Shown: in pieces, positions 18,135-26,554 of the stretch | How positions within the stretch are numbered: position 1 is the first letter of the stretch | Layout: every line of letters starts with the position of its first letter | Assembly (NCBI GenBank): GCA_902779575.1 | Contig: CACZBW010000003.1 | Coordinates: 62,001-126,000, forward strand | Reading direction: 5' to 3' | DNA: 64,000 bases | Origin: an uncultured Lachnospiraceae bacterium | Lineage (GTDB): Bacteria; Bacillota; Clostridia; Lachnospirales; Lachnospiraceae | Translations under genes and position numbers: made by a program | Notes under the pieces: model-generated | The model's database searches: none | Told to the model about the DNA's origin: nothing | Seen by the model: the letters and a program-made list of their open reading frames with translations, nothing else

Positions 18135-18311
18135 AACAATTCTGACATCTGCACAAGTGATTAGTACTTCTTGGCTCATCATAAAGAGCGTTGTTCGAAA
18201 AAAAGGCCACTGTCTGAGCCCGTCAGGGCGAGTTTGGACTTTTTTTCGAACGTTCTTAGCGACTTTATGAGGAGCTTAGAAGTACTTCACGCGGAAGCCG
18301 TCAGAATTGTT
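18135..18311. repeat. Long imperfect inverted repeat (about 70-nt arms)
   Basis: The outer ends AACAATTCTGAC (18135-18146) and GTCAGAATTGTT (18300-18311) are exact complements. Inside, AGTACTTCT pairs with AGAAGTACT, CATAAAG with CTTTATG, and TTCGAAAAAAAG with CTTTTTTTCGAA. The centre has GAGCCCGTCAGGGC, a smaller hairpin. An RNA from either strand would form a cruciform-like rod with an A7/U7 block. It has no coding frame and could be a MITE-like insertion, a structured RNA, or a double terminator. Confidence 0.75.
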
Positions 18312-18331
18312 TATACGATTTTCGCAGACCA
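18295..18331 (+). repeat. Copy 1 of a 37-bp intergenic repeat
   Basis: Matches 27376-27412 (opposite orientation) at 35 of 37 positions: AAGCCGTCAGAATTGTTTAT, then AC, R, ATTTT, Y, GCAGACCA. Here its left part forms the right end of the long inverted repeat; it is not flanked by its own inverted repeat. Confidence 0.8.
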
Positions 18332-18608
18332 TTTTTTACTGTGGAATTCCGGCGAAAGAATCATCGATAGACAGAACCGGAAAAGGAAACAGCTGAGAGA
18401 GTAAGAAAAAAAAGAATATCAAGAAAAGAAAGAAGAATGAATAAAGATTTTTTCAGCATAAACGGAAGAAAACGTTGTAGGAAAGCCAGAAGCAAAAAGA
18501 AAAGAGAAAATGGACATCAGCGAAAAAGAAAAGCAAAAAGCAAAAAGCAAAAACAGAAAAGAAAAAAGAGCTGGGTCAAGAAGGGGAATCCGGCCAGCCG
18601 GCCGGCGC

Positions 18609-18637
18609 CGGCTGCCCGCTCTCAGGGCGGGCAGCCG
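18609..18637 (-). terminator. GC-rich hairpin downstream of galM
   Basis: Perfect 11-bp stem CGGCTGCCCGC/GCGGGCAGCCG about 30 bp after the galM stop, followed by further GC palindromes (GCCGGCGCCGGC). A U-rich run appears only some 50 nt later on the minus strand (near 18556-18570). Probable operon terminator of non-classical shape. Confidence 0.5.
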
Positions 18638-18667
18638 CGCAGCAAAAACACCATCGGTGTAGATGAG

Positions 18668-19717
18668 TTACCTTACAGTGAATCTGTAGGTAGTGGTGGA
18701 GGCAAATTTGCTTCCGGCCTTCAGGATAGGCTTCGCAAATCCTTCCTGATTGATGGAATTCGGATAGAACTGGGTCTCCAGGCAGAAGCCGCAGCGTTTT
18801 GTATACTGCGCCCCTTTCTTGCCCTTTTCATCCTTCATGAAGTTTCCGGAATAGAACTGGAAGCCCGGCAGATCCGTGAATGCCTCCAGGCAGATGCCGG
18901 TCTCCGGATTGTAAGCTTCCGCGAAGCGCTGGTCGATTCCCTGCTCTCTCTGGATCACGAAATTGTGGTCATAACCGCCCACATACTTCAGCTGCGGCTC
19001 GTCGGCTTCGATGTCGCGCCCGATGGTCTTGGGCTGCGTGAAATCGAAGACCGTCCCTGCAACCGGAGCGTACTCTCCCGTCGGGATCGCCTGTCCGTCT
19101 ATGACCGGAGTATACTCCTTTGCCGCAAGCCAGAGCTGCGTGTTCAAGATAGAACCGGATTCCTGCCCGCCAAGGTTGAAATAAGTATGATTGGTGAGAT
19201 TGCAGACCGTATCCTGGTCGCATTCCGCCTCATAATGAAGCTTCAGCTCATTTTCCTCATTCAGGATATAGGTGACCGAGCAGCAGAAATTGCCCGGGTA
19301 GCCCTGTTCCAGATCCTTATCCTGCACCGTAAGGGTGATCCGGTCATCGCATTCCTTTGTAAGCTCAAAAATGCGCTTGTCCAGGCCGTTGGGTCCGGAA
19401 TGAAGGTTGTTTTCATTGTCATTGACCGCGAGACTGTAAGTCTTTCCGTTCAGGCTGAATTTCGCCTTGTCGATCCGGTTGCCGGACCTGCCGATCAGGG
19501 CGCCGTAATAGCATCCGCCGTTGTAATAATCTTCCACGGTATCATACCCCAGTACAACGTCGCGGAAGCATTCATTTTTATCCTGGAACAGGACACTCAC
19601 GATCGTCGCTCCAAGGTTCATAATCTTTACTTCCGTGCCCATGCTGTTTCTCAGCGTATAGAGCATGATCTCCTTCCCGTCCCGGGATTTTCCGAAAAGT
19701 TCTTTTCTGACTGCCAA
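18668..19717 (-). CDS. galM: Aldose 1-epimerase (mutarotase)
   Basis: 349 aa from a TTG at 19717: AAGGAGG lies 7 nt upstream, while the in-frame GTG at 19726 overlaps that site. It interconverts alpha and beta anomers of aldoses in the cytoplasm. Hallmarks are GRSGNRI, the two active-site histidines in LHSGPNG and TNHTYFNLGG, and the catalytic Glu in CLETQFYPNS near the C-terminus. It is last in the xylulokinase/isomerase operon, where it would supply the anomer used by the isomerase. Confidence 0.95.
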   Translation of the reverse strand: MAVRKELFGKSRDGKEIMLYTLRNSMGTEVKIMNLGATIVSVLFQDKNECFRDVVLGYDTVEDYYNGGCYYGALIGRSGNRIDKAKFSLNGKTYSLAVNDNENNLHSGPNGLDKRIFELTKECDDRITLTVQDKDLEQGYPGNFCCSVTYILNEENELKLHYEAECDQDTVCNLTNHTYFNLGGQESGSILNTQLWLAAKEYTPVIDGQAIPTGEYAPVAGTVFDFTQPKTIGRDIEADEPQLKYVGGYDHNFVIQREQGIDQRFAEAYNPETGICLEAFTDLPGFQFYSGNFMKDEKGKKGAQYTKRCGFCLETQFYPNSINQEGFAKPILKAGSKFASTTTYRFTVR

Positions 19718-19745
19718 AGAGGCCACCTCCTTATATGTTCTGAAA

Positions 19746-19771
19746 CTGCCCAGACCATACGGCCTGGGCAG
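19746..19771 (-). promoter_or_regulatory. Intercistronic hairpin upstream of galM
   Basis: 8-bp perfect stem CTGCCCAG/CTGGGCAG with a 10-nt loop between the isomerase stop and the galM ribosome site; no U tract. Likely affects message stability or galM level. Confidence 0.5.
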
Positions 19772-19814
19772 CTTCCATTCTTAATGCATAATCCGCTGAC
19801 GGACTGTTTCAGAC

Positions 19815-21302
19815 TTAAGCGAACGGATTCTCGCTCTTGTACGGCAGCGATGCCGGCTGATTGTATCCGATCTCATTCAGATCGACGCCGATCAGCTTGA
19901 ATACTTCGAACAGAGCCTTGCCGAAATGGCCGAAGGCAACTGCGCCGTGATGCGGATAGCCCTTTTCGATGAGCACGTGGCGATAGAAGCGGCCCATCTC
20001 CTTGATGGCGAAAACGCCGATGCCGCCGAAGGATCTGGTGGCAACCGGAAGAATCTCACCTTCCGCGACATAAGCGCGCAGGATGTTGTCCGCGGTGCTC
20101 TGCAGACGGTAGAAGGTGATCTCGCCCGGAGCGATATCGCCTTCGAGGGTTCCGTTTGTAACCTCGATCGGAAGCGATCTTGCCATGATCAGCTGATACT
20201 TCATCGTAGCGCTGCACAGCTTGGTCGAGCAGGTATTGCCGCAGTGGAAGCCCATGAAGGTATCCGTATGCTTGTAGTCGAACTTGCCCTTGATGGACTC
20301 TTCATACATGTCATCCGGTACCGTATTGTTGATATCCAGAAGCGTTACGCAGTCATCGGATACACAGGTGCCGATGAATTCACTCAGGGCGCCGTAGATA
20401 TCGACTTCGCAGGATACCGGGATTCCGCGTCCGGTCAGACGGCTGTTGACATAGCAGGGAACAAATCCGAACTGTGTCTGGAATGCGGGCCAGCACTTGC
20501 CGGCGATGCAGACATACTCTCTGTATCCCTTGTGTGCTTCAATCCAGTCTGTCAGAGTCAGTTCATACTGGGCAAGCTTCTCAAGCACTTCCGGCTTCTT
20601 GTTGCCTTCGCCCAGTTCCTTCTCCATGTCCGCGATGACGGCCGGGATTCTCTCGTCGCCCTTATGCTTGTTGAAGGACTCGAACAGATCCAGCTCGGAA
20701 TTCTCCTCAACCTCGACGCCGAGATTGTAAAGCTGCTTGATCGGTGCGTTGCAGGCAAGGAAATTGTTCGGTCTCGGTCCGAAGGTGATGAGTTTCAGTT
20801 TGGACAGGCCATAAACTGCGCGCGCGATCGGAAGGAACTCATGGATCATATCAGCGCACTCTGCTGCGGTGCCCACCGGGTTCTCCGGAATATAGGCCTT
20901 GATATTGCGCAGCTGGATATTATAGCTGGCGTTCAGCATACCGCAGTACGCGTCGCCGCGGCCCTGAATCAGGCCGTCCTGGGTCTCCTCGGCAGCGGCA
21001 ATGAACATCTTCGGTCCTTCAAAATGCTTTGCAAGCAGAGTCTCGGAGATCTCCGGTCCGAAGTTGCCAAGATAAACGACCAGAGCGTTGCAGCCTTCCT
21101 TCTTGATATCCTCAAGAGCCTCAACCATATGGATCTCGCTCTCGATGATACATACGGGACACTCATAGATGTCAGCGGCGTCATACTTTGCCGTGTAGGC
21201 ATCGATCAGTGCTTTTCTTCTGTTGATGGCAAGGGAGGCCGGGAAGCAGTCACGGCTGACCGCAACGATACCGACTTTCGCTTTCGGGATGTTTGTGAAC
21301 AT
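19815..21302 (-). CDS. L-fucose/L-arabinose isomerase family enzyme
   Basis: 495 aa from the ATG at 21302 (MFTNIPKAK), with AGGAGG 7 nt upstream; the ATG two codons earlier is too close. Members interconvert aldoses and ketoses using Mn. Candidate metal ligands sit in CEVDIYGALSEF (Glu), LLDINNTV (Asp) and MGFHCGNT (His), the spacing seen in the fucose isomerase fold. It lies between a xylulokinase and a mutarotase and there is no xylA here. The likely role is isomerising an imported pentose (or 6-deoxyhexose) to a ketose that the kinase phosphorylates. The exact sugar is unknown. Confidence 0.75.
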   Translation of the reverse strand: MFTNIPKAKVGIVAVSRDCFPASLAINRRKALIDAYTAKYDAADIYECPVCIIESEIHMVEALEDIKKEGCNALVVYLGNFGPEISETLLAKHFEGPKMFIAAAEETQDGLIQGRGDAYCGMLNASYNIQLRNIKAYIPENPVGTAAECADMIHEFLPIARAVYGLSKLKLITFGPRPNNFLACNAPIKQLYNLGVEVEENSELDLFESFNKHKGDERIPAVIADMEKELGEGNKKPEVLEKLAQYELTLTDWIEAHKGYREYVCIAGKCWPAFQTQFGFVPCYVNSRLTGRGIPVSCEVDIYGALSEFIGTCVSDDCVTLLDINNTVPDDMYEESIKGKFDYKHTDTFMGFHCGNTCSTKLCSATMKYQLIMARSLPIEVTNGTLEGDIAPGEITFYRLQSTADNILRAYVAEGEILPVATRSFGGIGVFAIKEMGRFYRHVLIEKGYPHHGAVAFGHFGKALFEVFKLIGVDLNEIGYNQPASLPYKSENPFA

Positions 21303-21528
21303 GTTCATTCCTCCTGTGTAAATTTGTATTGATTTTGTTGATGAATTTGTACGTTCTATTCCGCCATTCTCATCCAATATTGTATCTTGTCACCGGATGT
21401 TTGGCAAGATTCTTTTTCAGGCTCCACGGATTCTCCCGGTCTTTCTGATATTTTTTCGTCATTTTGACGAAAGCCGGAAAACTCCGGTGGAAAGCCGCTT
21501 TCCTCCGGCTTCCCGGAACTGTCATATC

Positions 21529-22149
21529 TCACTCGATCGTCAGGTTCTCCCCGATCAGACCCATGGGGCTGCCTTCCGGAAGTCCTCCCTCCGGATGGCC
21601 GAGCAGCCATTTGTTTTTCGCCGTAAGGTGGCCGTCTTCGCCGCCCTCATGGCTGCATTCCAGATCCAGATTGGTCCCTTTCGGCAGGACAACCGCTACG
21701 CGGAAGCCGTTATCCCCTGTATTGCAGGGCGCATAGTGGAGGCTCGTGGCAAACACGCGCACAGCCACTCCCTTCGGAACATGGAAGGCTTTGCAGGTCG
21801 ATGTGTCAAAAGTGAAATCTTCCGTGATATCCTGCTGTCTGCCCAGGATCAGATAGAAATCCGTCGATCCGATATTGACCTCGCATCCGGTATGGTATTC
21901 CAGGGCGTTCAGCTTGTGATTGTGACCGTTGCAGTAGCCGATCTGGATCGGCGACTCGCCGTATACGACCGTCTCAAGCACTTTATAAATCGGAAGCTTC
22001 TCAAGTTCCGGATCACCGGCTACATAAATCGTGCTGTCCTCCGGACACGGCGTCTTATCCAGTGCTTCCAGGAATTCACTGAAATCGATGCCCTCTATGA
22101 TCCTCCCGTACTCGCGGAATTCCGGAGCTGTAACTTCATAGATAACCAT
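21529..22149 (-). CDS. Cupin-like protein, probably DUF4867 family
   Basis: 206 aa, with GGGAGG 5 nt before the ATG. No signal or membrane segment. The central part is rich in beta-strand with histidines (HNHKLNALEYHTGCEVNIGS, FHVPKGVAVRVFATSLHYAPC), consistent with a double-stranded beta-helix metal site. I recall it as DUF4867 from clostridial sugar loci but could not search. Placed between xylulokinase and isomerase, it may be a sugar isomerase/epimerase or a ligand-binding accessory; no activity can be assigned from sequence. Confidence 0.6.
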   Translation of the reverse strand: MVIYEVTAPEFREYGRIIEGIDFSEFLEALDKTPCPEDSTIYVAGDPELEKLPIYKVLETVVYGESPIQIGYCNGHNHKLNALEYHTGCEVNIGSTDFYLILGRQQDITEDFTFDTSTCKAFHVPKGVAVRVFATSLHYAPCNTGDNGFRVAVVLPKGTNLDLECSHEGGEDGHLTAKNKWLLGHPEGGLPEGSPMGLIGENLTIE

Positions 22150-22205
22150 AGTATCCTCCCTTCTTGCGCCGGCGCGCTCCCGGGCGCACCGCCGCGGCAG
22201 ATTTT

Positions 22206-23681
22206 TTACTGAATCAGCGGGAAAAGAGCCTTTACCGCCGGATAGATCTTCCTGAACTGCTGATAGCGTTCTTCATATTTTTTCATAAGAACCGGATCCG
22301 GTTCTTCCGTGTCGACTACCTTGATGATCTTATCGCAGGCAGTCTCAACGTCCGGATACTCTCCGCAGGCAACCGCCGCCAGCATCGCGCCGCCCATGGA
22401 CGGTCCTTCCTCGCTCTTCGGGATCTCAAGCGTAATGCCGAAGATATTGGCGATCATCTTTCTCCACAGCGGACTCTTGGCGCCGCCGCCGACGATCTTG
22501 CTGGTCTTCACAGTGATGCCCAGGGACTTTGCGACCTCCAGGGAATCCCTGAGAGCGAAGGCCACGCCTTCCAGAACGGCCTGGGTCATGTCTTCCCTGG
22601 TCGTATCCATGGTCATGCCGATAAATGTGCCGCGCGCAAGCGGGTCATTCAGCGGGCTTCTCTCTCCCATCAGATAAGGCAGGAAGTAGACATGGTTCTC
22701 GCCCAGTTTATCGTCCGTAATCTCCTTCTGCTCCGCGGCGAAATCAGTCGTCTTCAGGATCTGCTCGCTCCACCACTTGTTGCAGGAAGCAGCGGAGAGC
22801 ATGCAGCCCATCAGGTGATATTTCCCGTCCGCATGGTCGAAGGAATGCAGGCTGTTGTTGGAATCCACTCCGAAATGGTCGGAGGAGATAAAGAGGGTTC
22901 CGCTGGTACCGAGGGAAATATTGCACTTGCCCTCGCCGACCGTTCCGGTACCGACCGCGGAGGCCGCGTTGTCGCCCGCGCCGGCGGCTACGACAACTTT
23001 CTCCGGGATGCCGAGCTGAGCCGCAATTTCCGGCTTGACGCAGCCGGTCGCCTCATAGCTTTCAAACAGCTTTGGCAGCATGCTGACGCTGATACCGCAG
23101 ATCCTGGCCATCTCCGCGGACCAGCATTTGTTTTTCACATCCAGAAGCAGCATGCCCGACGCATCCGAATAGTCCGTCGAATGAACTCCGGTGAGCATAT
23201 ATGCCAGATAATCCTTCGGCAGCATGATCTTGCTGATTCTGCTGAAATTCTCAGGCTCGTTCTTCTGCACCCAGAGAATCTTCGGCGCGGTAAAGCCGGC
23301 AAAAGCAATATTGGCCGTATACTGCGTCAGAATCTCCCGTCCGATCTTTTCATTCAGATAATCCGTCTCGGCCGTCGTTCTTCCGTCATTCCAGAGGATC
23401 GCCGGACGGATCACCTTGTCGTCCTTATCCAGGATTACCAGTCCGTGCATCTGACCGCCGAAAGAGATTCCTGCCACCTGGCTCTTATCCTGGTCTTCCA
23501 GAAGCTCTTTTATTCCTTCCATCGTCTGGCTGTACCAGTCTTCCGGATTCTGTTCAGACCAGCCGGGATGCGGGAAATACAGGGGATACTCTTTGGACAC
23601 AATCTTCCGGATCTCTCCGTCTCCGCTCATCAGAAGAAGCTTCACCGCAGATGTCCCAAGGTCTATACCGATATACAACAT
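22206..23681 (-). CDS. xylB: Xylulokinase (FGGY family)
   Basis: 491 aa from the ATG at 23681 (MLYIGIDLGT), with AAGGAG 5 nt upstream. It phosphorylates D-xylulose or a related ketopentose with ATP. Domain I has the phosphate loop IGIDLGTSAVK and GISFGGQMHGLV, the Met-His-Gly segment typical of xylulokinases. Domain II has GAGDNAASAVGTG and KIVGGGAKSPLWRKMIANIFG. It is first in its operon, directly below a strong promoter, and feeds the pentose phosphate pathway. FGGY specificity is hard to read, so L-ribulose or L-fuculose remain possible substrates. Confidence 0.88.
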   Translation of the reverse strand: MLYIGIDLGTSAVKLLLMSGDGEIRKIVSKEYPLYFPHPGWSEQNPEDWYSQTMEGIKELLEDQDKSQVAGISFGGQMHGLVILDKDDKVIRPAILWNDGRTTAETDYLNEKIGREILTQYTANIAFAGFTAPKILWVQKNEPENFSRISKIMLPKDYLAYMLTGVHSTDYSDASGMLLLDVKNKCWSAEMARICGISVSMLPKLFESYEATGCVKPEIAAQLGIPEKVVVAAGAGDNAASAVGTGTVGEGKCNISLGTSGTLFISSDHFGVDSNNSLHSFDHADGKYHLMGCMLSAASCNKWWSEQILKTTDFAAEQKEITDDKLGENHVYFLPYLMGERSPLNDPLARGTFIGMTMDTTREDMTQAVLEGVAFALRDSLEVAKSLGITVKTSKIVGGGAKSPLWRKMIANIFGITLEIPKSEEGPSMGGAMLAAVACGEYPDVETACDKIIKVVDTEEPDPVLMKKYEERYQQFRKIYPAVKALFPLIQ

Positions 23682-23823
23682 AACTGCTCCTTTCCTGACA
23701 GGCATGCAGCGGACTGTCCCGCCAGTTCTTCCTCCGGCCTGCCCGCTGAGGCGGCGTGCGCGGAAGACGGTCCGACAAATCCTGCATACTGCAGATATAG
23801 CTTAACTATTTACAACTATCTTT

Positions 23824-23852
23824 ATCATAGTTCAATCGATTGTTCTTTTCAA
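23824..23852 (-). promoter_or_regulatory. Promoter of the xylulokinase operon
   Basis: Minus strand TTGAAA (23847-23852), 17-bp spacer, TATGAT (23824-23829). ATAGTT units occur on both sides of the expected start, and AACTAT-ctttatc-ATAGTT overlaps the -10; this is a candidate operator. The 368-bp gap 23682-24049 holds this promoter, its leader and the terminator of the next operon; no gene seen. Confidence 0.75.
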
Positions 23853-23980
23853 CCGAATTCATGGCAAATAGTACCCGGTTTTTCTAAATATTGCTGTATA
23901 CAAAGACAGCGGCAGCCCTGCCGTATCAGAATAATGGATAAGAGGAGGCGGTTTAAATCCGGCTTCTGCCGGACAGAAAG

Positions 23981-24020
23981 AACCCTGCGCGGAAATGCCG
24001 CAGGCATTCTGCACAGGGTT
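23981..24020 (-). terminator. Terminator after the lipid kinase gene
   Basis: Two-part stem AACCCTGCGC/GCACAGGGTT with inner AATGCC/GGCATT, followed by CTTTCT on the minus strand, 30 bp past the stop codon. Confidence 0.75.
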
Positions 24021-24049
24021 CCCTGTAAACTCTGTATATCTGAACCTGT

Positions 24050-24979
24050 TCAGAAGAGGTTCGCTTCCAGCTCCGGGGTCTCCTCCTCGGTCTCTGTCGG
24101 AACCACAATCGGAAGGGCGCGGGCCAGATTCTCGATGACCACATGCCTGTGGTTTCCCCCGAATTCCCCGTCCCTGGTCCAGCTGATCTCCTGATCAAAC
24201 CACAATTCCAGCCGGGCGGTCTTGAAGGTGACGATATAGCGGTTGGACGTCCCGGTCAGTACGGCGTTCACCATCGCCGGGATATCAACTGCAGCCATGC
24301 CCGGCATGCGCACCAGGGTCACCTCAAACATACCGTCATTCAGCGTGACGTCTCTTCCGGTGATCCCCTTGAATCCGCCGACGGAATTCGAATTCGTGAT
24401 CATGCCCAGGATAAAGTTCCCGGTGCCGGACATCTCGGCGCTTTCAAAATGCATATTATAGGTCTTGATCGCCGCAAGGCTCTGTACGCCTCTTAAGAGA
24501 TAGGCCACGTGGCCCAGCGCGTTCTTCATATCCTGCGGGGTATCATAGGAAACGTCCACGAAGGCTCCGAATGCCGCCACATAGACAAAATAGCTGTCAT
24601 TCAGGCGTCCAAGGTCACAGTCGAAAACGCTTCCGTTCATAATCGACCGGGCAGCGTTCCGCATCTGCTTCGGAATCCCCAGGCTCTGGGCGTAATCATT
24701 GGTACTCCCGGCGGGAATATAGCCGAGAGGCCTGCTGAAGCGGCCGGTCTGCATGCCCGTAACCACCTCGTCCAGGGTTCCGTCTCCCCCGCTGCATACA
24801 ATCAGGTCAAAATTGTCCCCGCATTCCTGGACAACGCGCGTCGCGTCCTTACTCGCTGCCGTAGGATGAACGACTACTTCATAACCATTTCCGGAGAATT
24901 CCTCCAGAATATAGGACAGGCTCATGCGGATCTCGCCTTTTCCTGCCTTCGGATTATAGATAAAAAGCATTCGTTTCAT
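24050..24979 (-). CDS. Diacylglycerol kinase family lipid kinase
   Basis: About 309 aa from the ATG at 24979; a GTG at 24991 is also possible but sits 1 nt from the only purine-rich site. It is a DAGK catalytic-domain protein of the DgkB/YegS/BmrU type that phosphorylates diacylglycerol or a related lipid using ATP. It opens FIYNPKAGKG, with nucleotide motif CSGGDGTLDEVV and GYIPAGSTNDYAQSLGIP. The C-terminal domain includes the conserved DGMFEV and WTRDGEFGG segments. It lies 58 bp after a radical SAM gene and ends the operon, suggesting a shared lipid-related role. Substrate unproven. Confidence 0.88.
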   Translation of the reverse strand: MKRMLFIYNPKAGKGEIRMSLSYILEEFSGNGYEVVVHPTAASKDATRVVQECGDNFDLIVCSGGDGTLDEVVTGMQTGRFSRPLGYIPAGSTNDYAQSLGIPKQMRNAARSIMNGSVFDCDLGRLNDSYFVYVAAFGAFVDVSYDTPQDMKNALGHVAYLLRGVQSLAAIKTYNMHFESAEMSGTGNFILGMITNSNSVGGFKGITGRDVTLNDGMFEVTLVRMPGMAAVDIPAMVNAVLTGTSNRYIVTFKTARLELWFDQEISWTRDGEFGGNHRHVVIENLARALPIVVPTETEEETPELEANLF

Positions 24980-25037
24980 AATATTTTGCACTCTCCGGGC
25001 TTAAAGCGGCAGACAATCCCCCGATGAAAAGCAGAAG

Positions 25038-26477
25038 TTATCTGGCCGAAGAAAGCTCCTCTTTCCTTTCCCCGGATGGTTTCCATCCTTTATAGTTTTC
25101 ATAGCGGCGCTCACGGTGCTCGCTCTGCGCCCAGAGCTTATCCGCCACAGGTTTCCAGTTCTTCGCGTATTCCACGCATTTGCCGCAGAGATGTTCCGCG
25201 CTCTCCGGCTGCTGCAGGTCGGTGGAATGCGCTCCGGACCGCCTGACCATCTGGGTCAGCATGCCCGGGTTCTCCAGCATCGGGCAGGGACGGAGATGAT
25301 TCTTATTAAAGGGCTGGTGATCGCGATACTCCTGGAACAGCGGCTGCTGCAGGCATTCGAGAACCGTATTCTCATGAATATTAGCGCCGGAATAATGGAT
25401 AAATACGCAGGGCTCCGCATCTCCGTTCGGGTTGATGTGGAAATAGTTTCTTCCGCCCGCGATGCAGCCTCCCACGAACTCTCCGTCATTCTGGAAGTCC
25501 ATGGTGAAGATCGGCTTCCCGCCTTTGCGGTTCCGGATCTCACGGATCCTGTGATAGATATATTCACGCTGCTCCGGATCCGGCATCAGTTCCGGCGCCG
25601 CGTCCATGCCGACCGGCATCAGATGGAAATACCAGCTGAAGCGGACGCCCTTCTCAATCTCCAGATCCAGGAACTCGTCGCTGGTTACCGTCTCCAGATT
25701 ATTCTTTGTGTAGGCGATCGAGGTTCCGAACAGGCAGCCATGCTTCTTCAGAACGTCCATGGCATGCATGACTCTGCCGAATACGCCCTCGCCGCGGCGC
25801 ATGTCGTTGACCTCGGAAAATCCCTCCAGAGAAATGGAGAAACTGAGGTTGCCGACCTTCCGGACCTCCTCCGCAAACGCATCGTCGATCAGGGTGCCGT
25901 TGGTATAGGCATGAAAAGCAACGTCACGGTGCTTTCTGCACAGTTTCAGGATATCCGACTTGCGGACAAGCGGCTCGCCGCCCGTGAACATATAGAAATA
26001 AATTCCGAGCTCCTTGCCCTGGGTCACCACCCTGTCCAGATCCTCGTAGGAAAGATTCAGGCGGTTGCCGTACTCCGCCGCCCAGCAGCCGACGCAGTGA
26101 AGGTTGCATGCGCTGGTCGGATCCATCAGGATCAGCCAGGGAATATTGCAGTCATATTTTTCCCGGTTGGCGCGGATCGTCTTTGTCCCGTGGAACATGG
26201 CCTCAAAACCGAGATTCAGAAGCGTCATCTTGAGCACGTTCGGATCCAGCTCGTCAAGCAGCCGGTTGACATAGATATTCCATTTCTCATTGGGGTCCCG
26301 GATCATCCCTCTGATATTATCATACTTCTCTTTTGTAAACATGTCACCGACATATTTTTCCACAATATCAACCAGATCCAGCATTCCGCGTACCCGGTCC
26401 TTCTGCATCTTCCTGAGCATGATATCAATGCCCTTGGAAAAAGCCAGCCTGGCTGCCATATGCGTAAAATCCGCCAT
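25038..26477 (-). CDS. Radical SAM protein with SPASM-type C-terminal cysteines
   Basis: 479 aa. The radical SAM core (about 110-330) has the 4Fe-4S motif CNLHCVGC, SAM-binding FTGGEPLVRK and SISLEGFSE. Further cysteines follow in GGCIAGGRN, EPCVF, RPCPML and HLCGKC, the pattern of auxiliary iron-sulfur clusters. The first 100 residues are helical and amphipathic (MAARLAFSKGIDIMLRKMQ...), possibly membrane-associated. Unlike peptide-maturing family members, no short precursor gene is next to it; neighbours are a lipid kinase and a six-helix membrane protein. Lipid modification is a reasonable hypothesis. The reaction cannot be named. Confidence 0.82.
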   Translation of the reverse strand: MADFTHMAARLAFSKGIDIMLRKMQKDRVRGMLDLVDIVEKYVGDMFTKEKYDNIRGMIRDPNEKWNIYVNRLLDELDPNVLKMTLLNLGFEAMFHGTKTIRANREKYDCNIPWLILMDPTSACNLHCVGCWAAEYGNRLNLSYEDLDRVVTQGKELGIYFYMFTGGEPLVRKSDILKLCRKHRDVAFHAYTNGTLIDDAFAEEVRKVGNLSFSISLEGFSEVNDMRRGEGVFGRVMHAMDVLKKHGCLFGTSIAYTKNNLETVTSDEFLDLEIEKGVRFSWYFHLMPVGMDAAPELMPDPEQREYIYHRIREIRNRKGGKPIFTMDFQNDGEFVGGCIAGGRNYFHINPNGDAEPCVFIHYSGANIHENTVLECLQQPLFQEYRDHQPFNKNHLRPCPMLENPGMLTQMVRRSGAHSTDLQQPESAEHLCGKCVEYAKNWKPVADKLWAQSEHRERRYENYKGWKPSGERKEELSSAR

Positions 26478-26554
26478 TTTTTATACCTCCTGTATCTTAC
26501 TTCCTCTCATCCCGCATCCCCTGCGCAGCTTCGGACGCGGCCCCTCTTTTCCGG

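Larger units (their letters stand above)
17962..18667. other. 706-bp intergenic region with a large palindrome and A-rich tract
   Basis: Holds the leader of the preceding gene, a long imperfect inverted repeat (18135-18311) overlapping a 37-bp repeat (18295-18331), an A/G-rich stretch on the plus strand (about 18400-18570) and GC-rich hairpins before galM's end (18609-18637). Open frames here begin in Lys/Arg-rich low-complexity sequence without ribosome sites, so I call no gene. Confidence 0.7.

Noticed and set aside
18135-18331. Remnant of an insertion sequence or transposon end
   Set aside because: No transposase fragment, no target-site duplication seen; kept only as an unassigned palindrome.
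18437-19900. 487-codon open frame on the plus strand with a Lys/Arg-rich start
   Set aside because: Antisense to the well-supported galM. Its first 50 codons come from an A/G-rich non-coding tract, it has no ribosome site and no recognisable domain.
23682-24049. A riboswitch in the xylulokinase leader
   Set aside because: The leader is short and shows only AT-rich repeats near the promoter, better explained as a repressor site.
22164-24194. 676-codon plus-strand open frame
   Set aside because: Antisense to xylulokinase and running through its promoter and a terminator; composition is that of a reverse-complement shadow.
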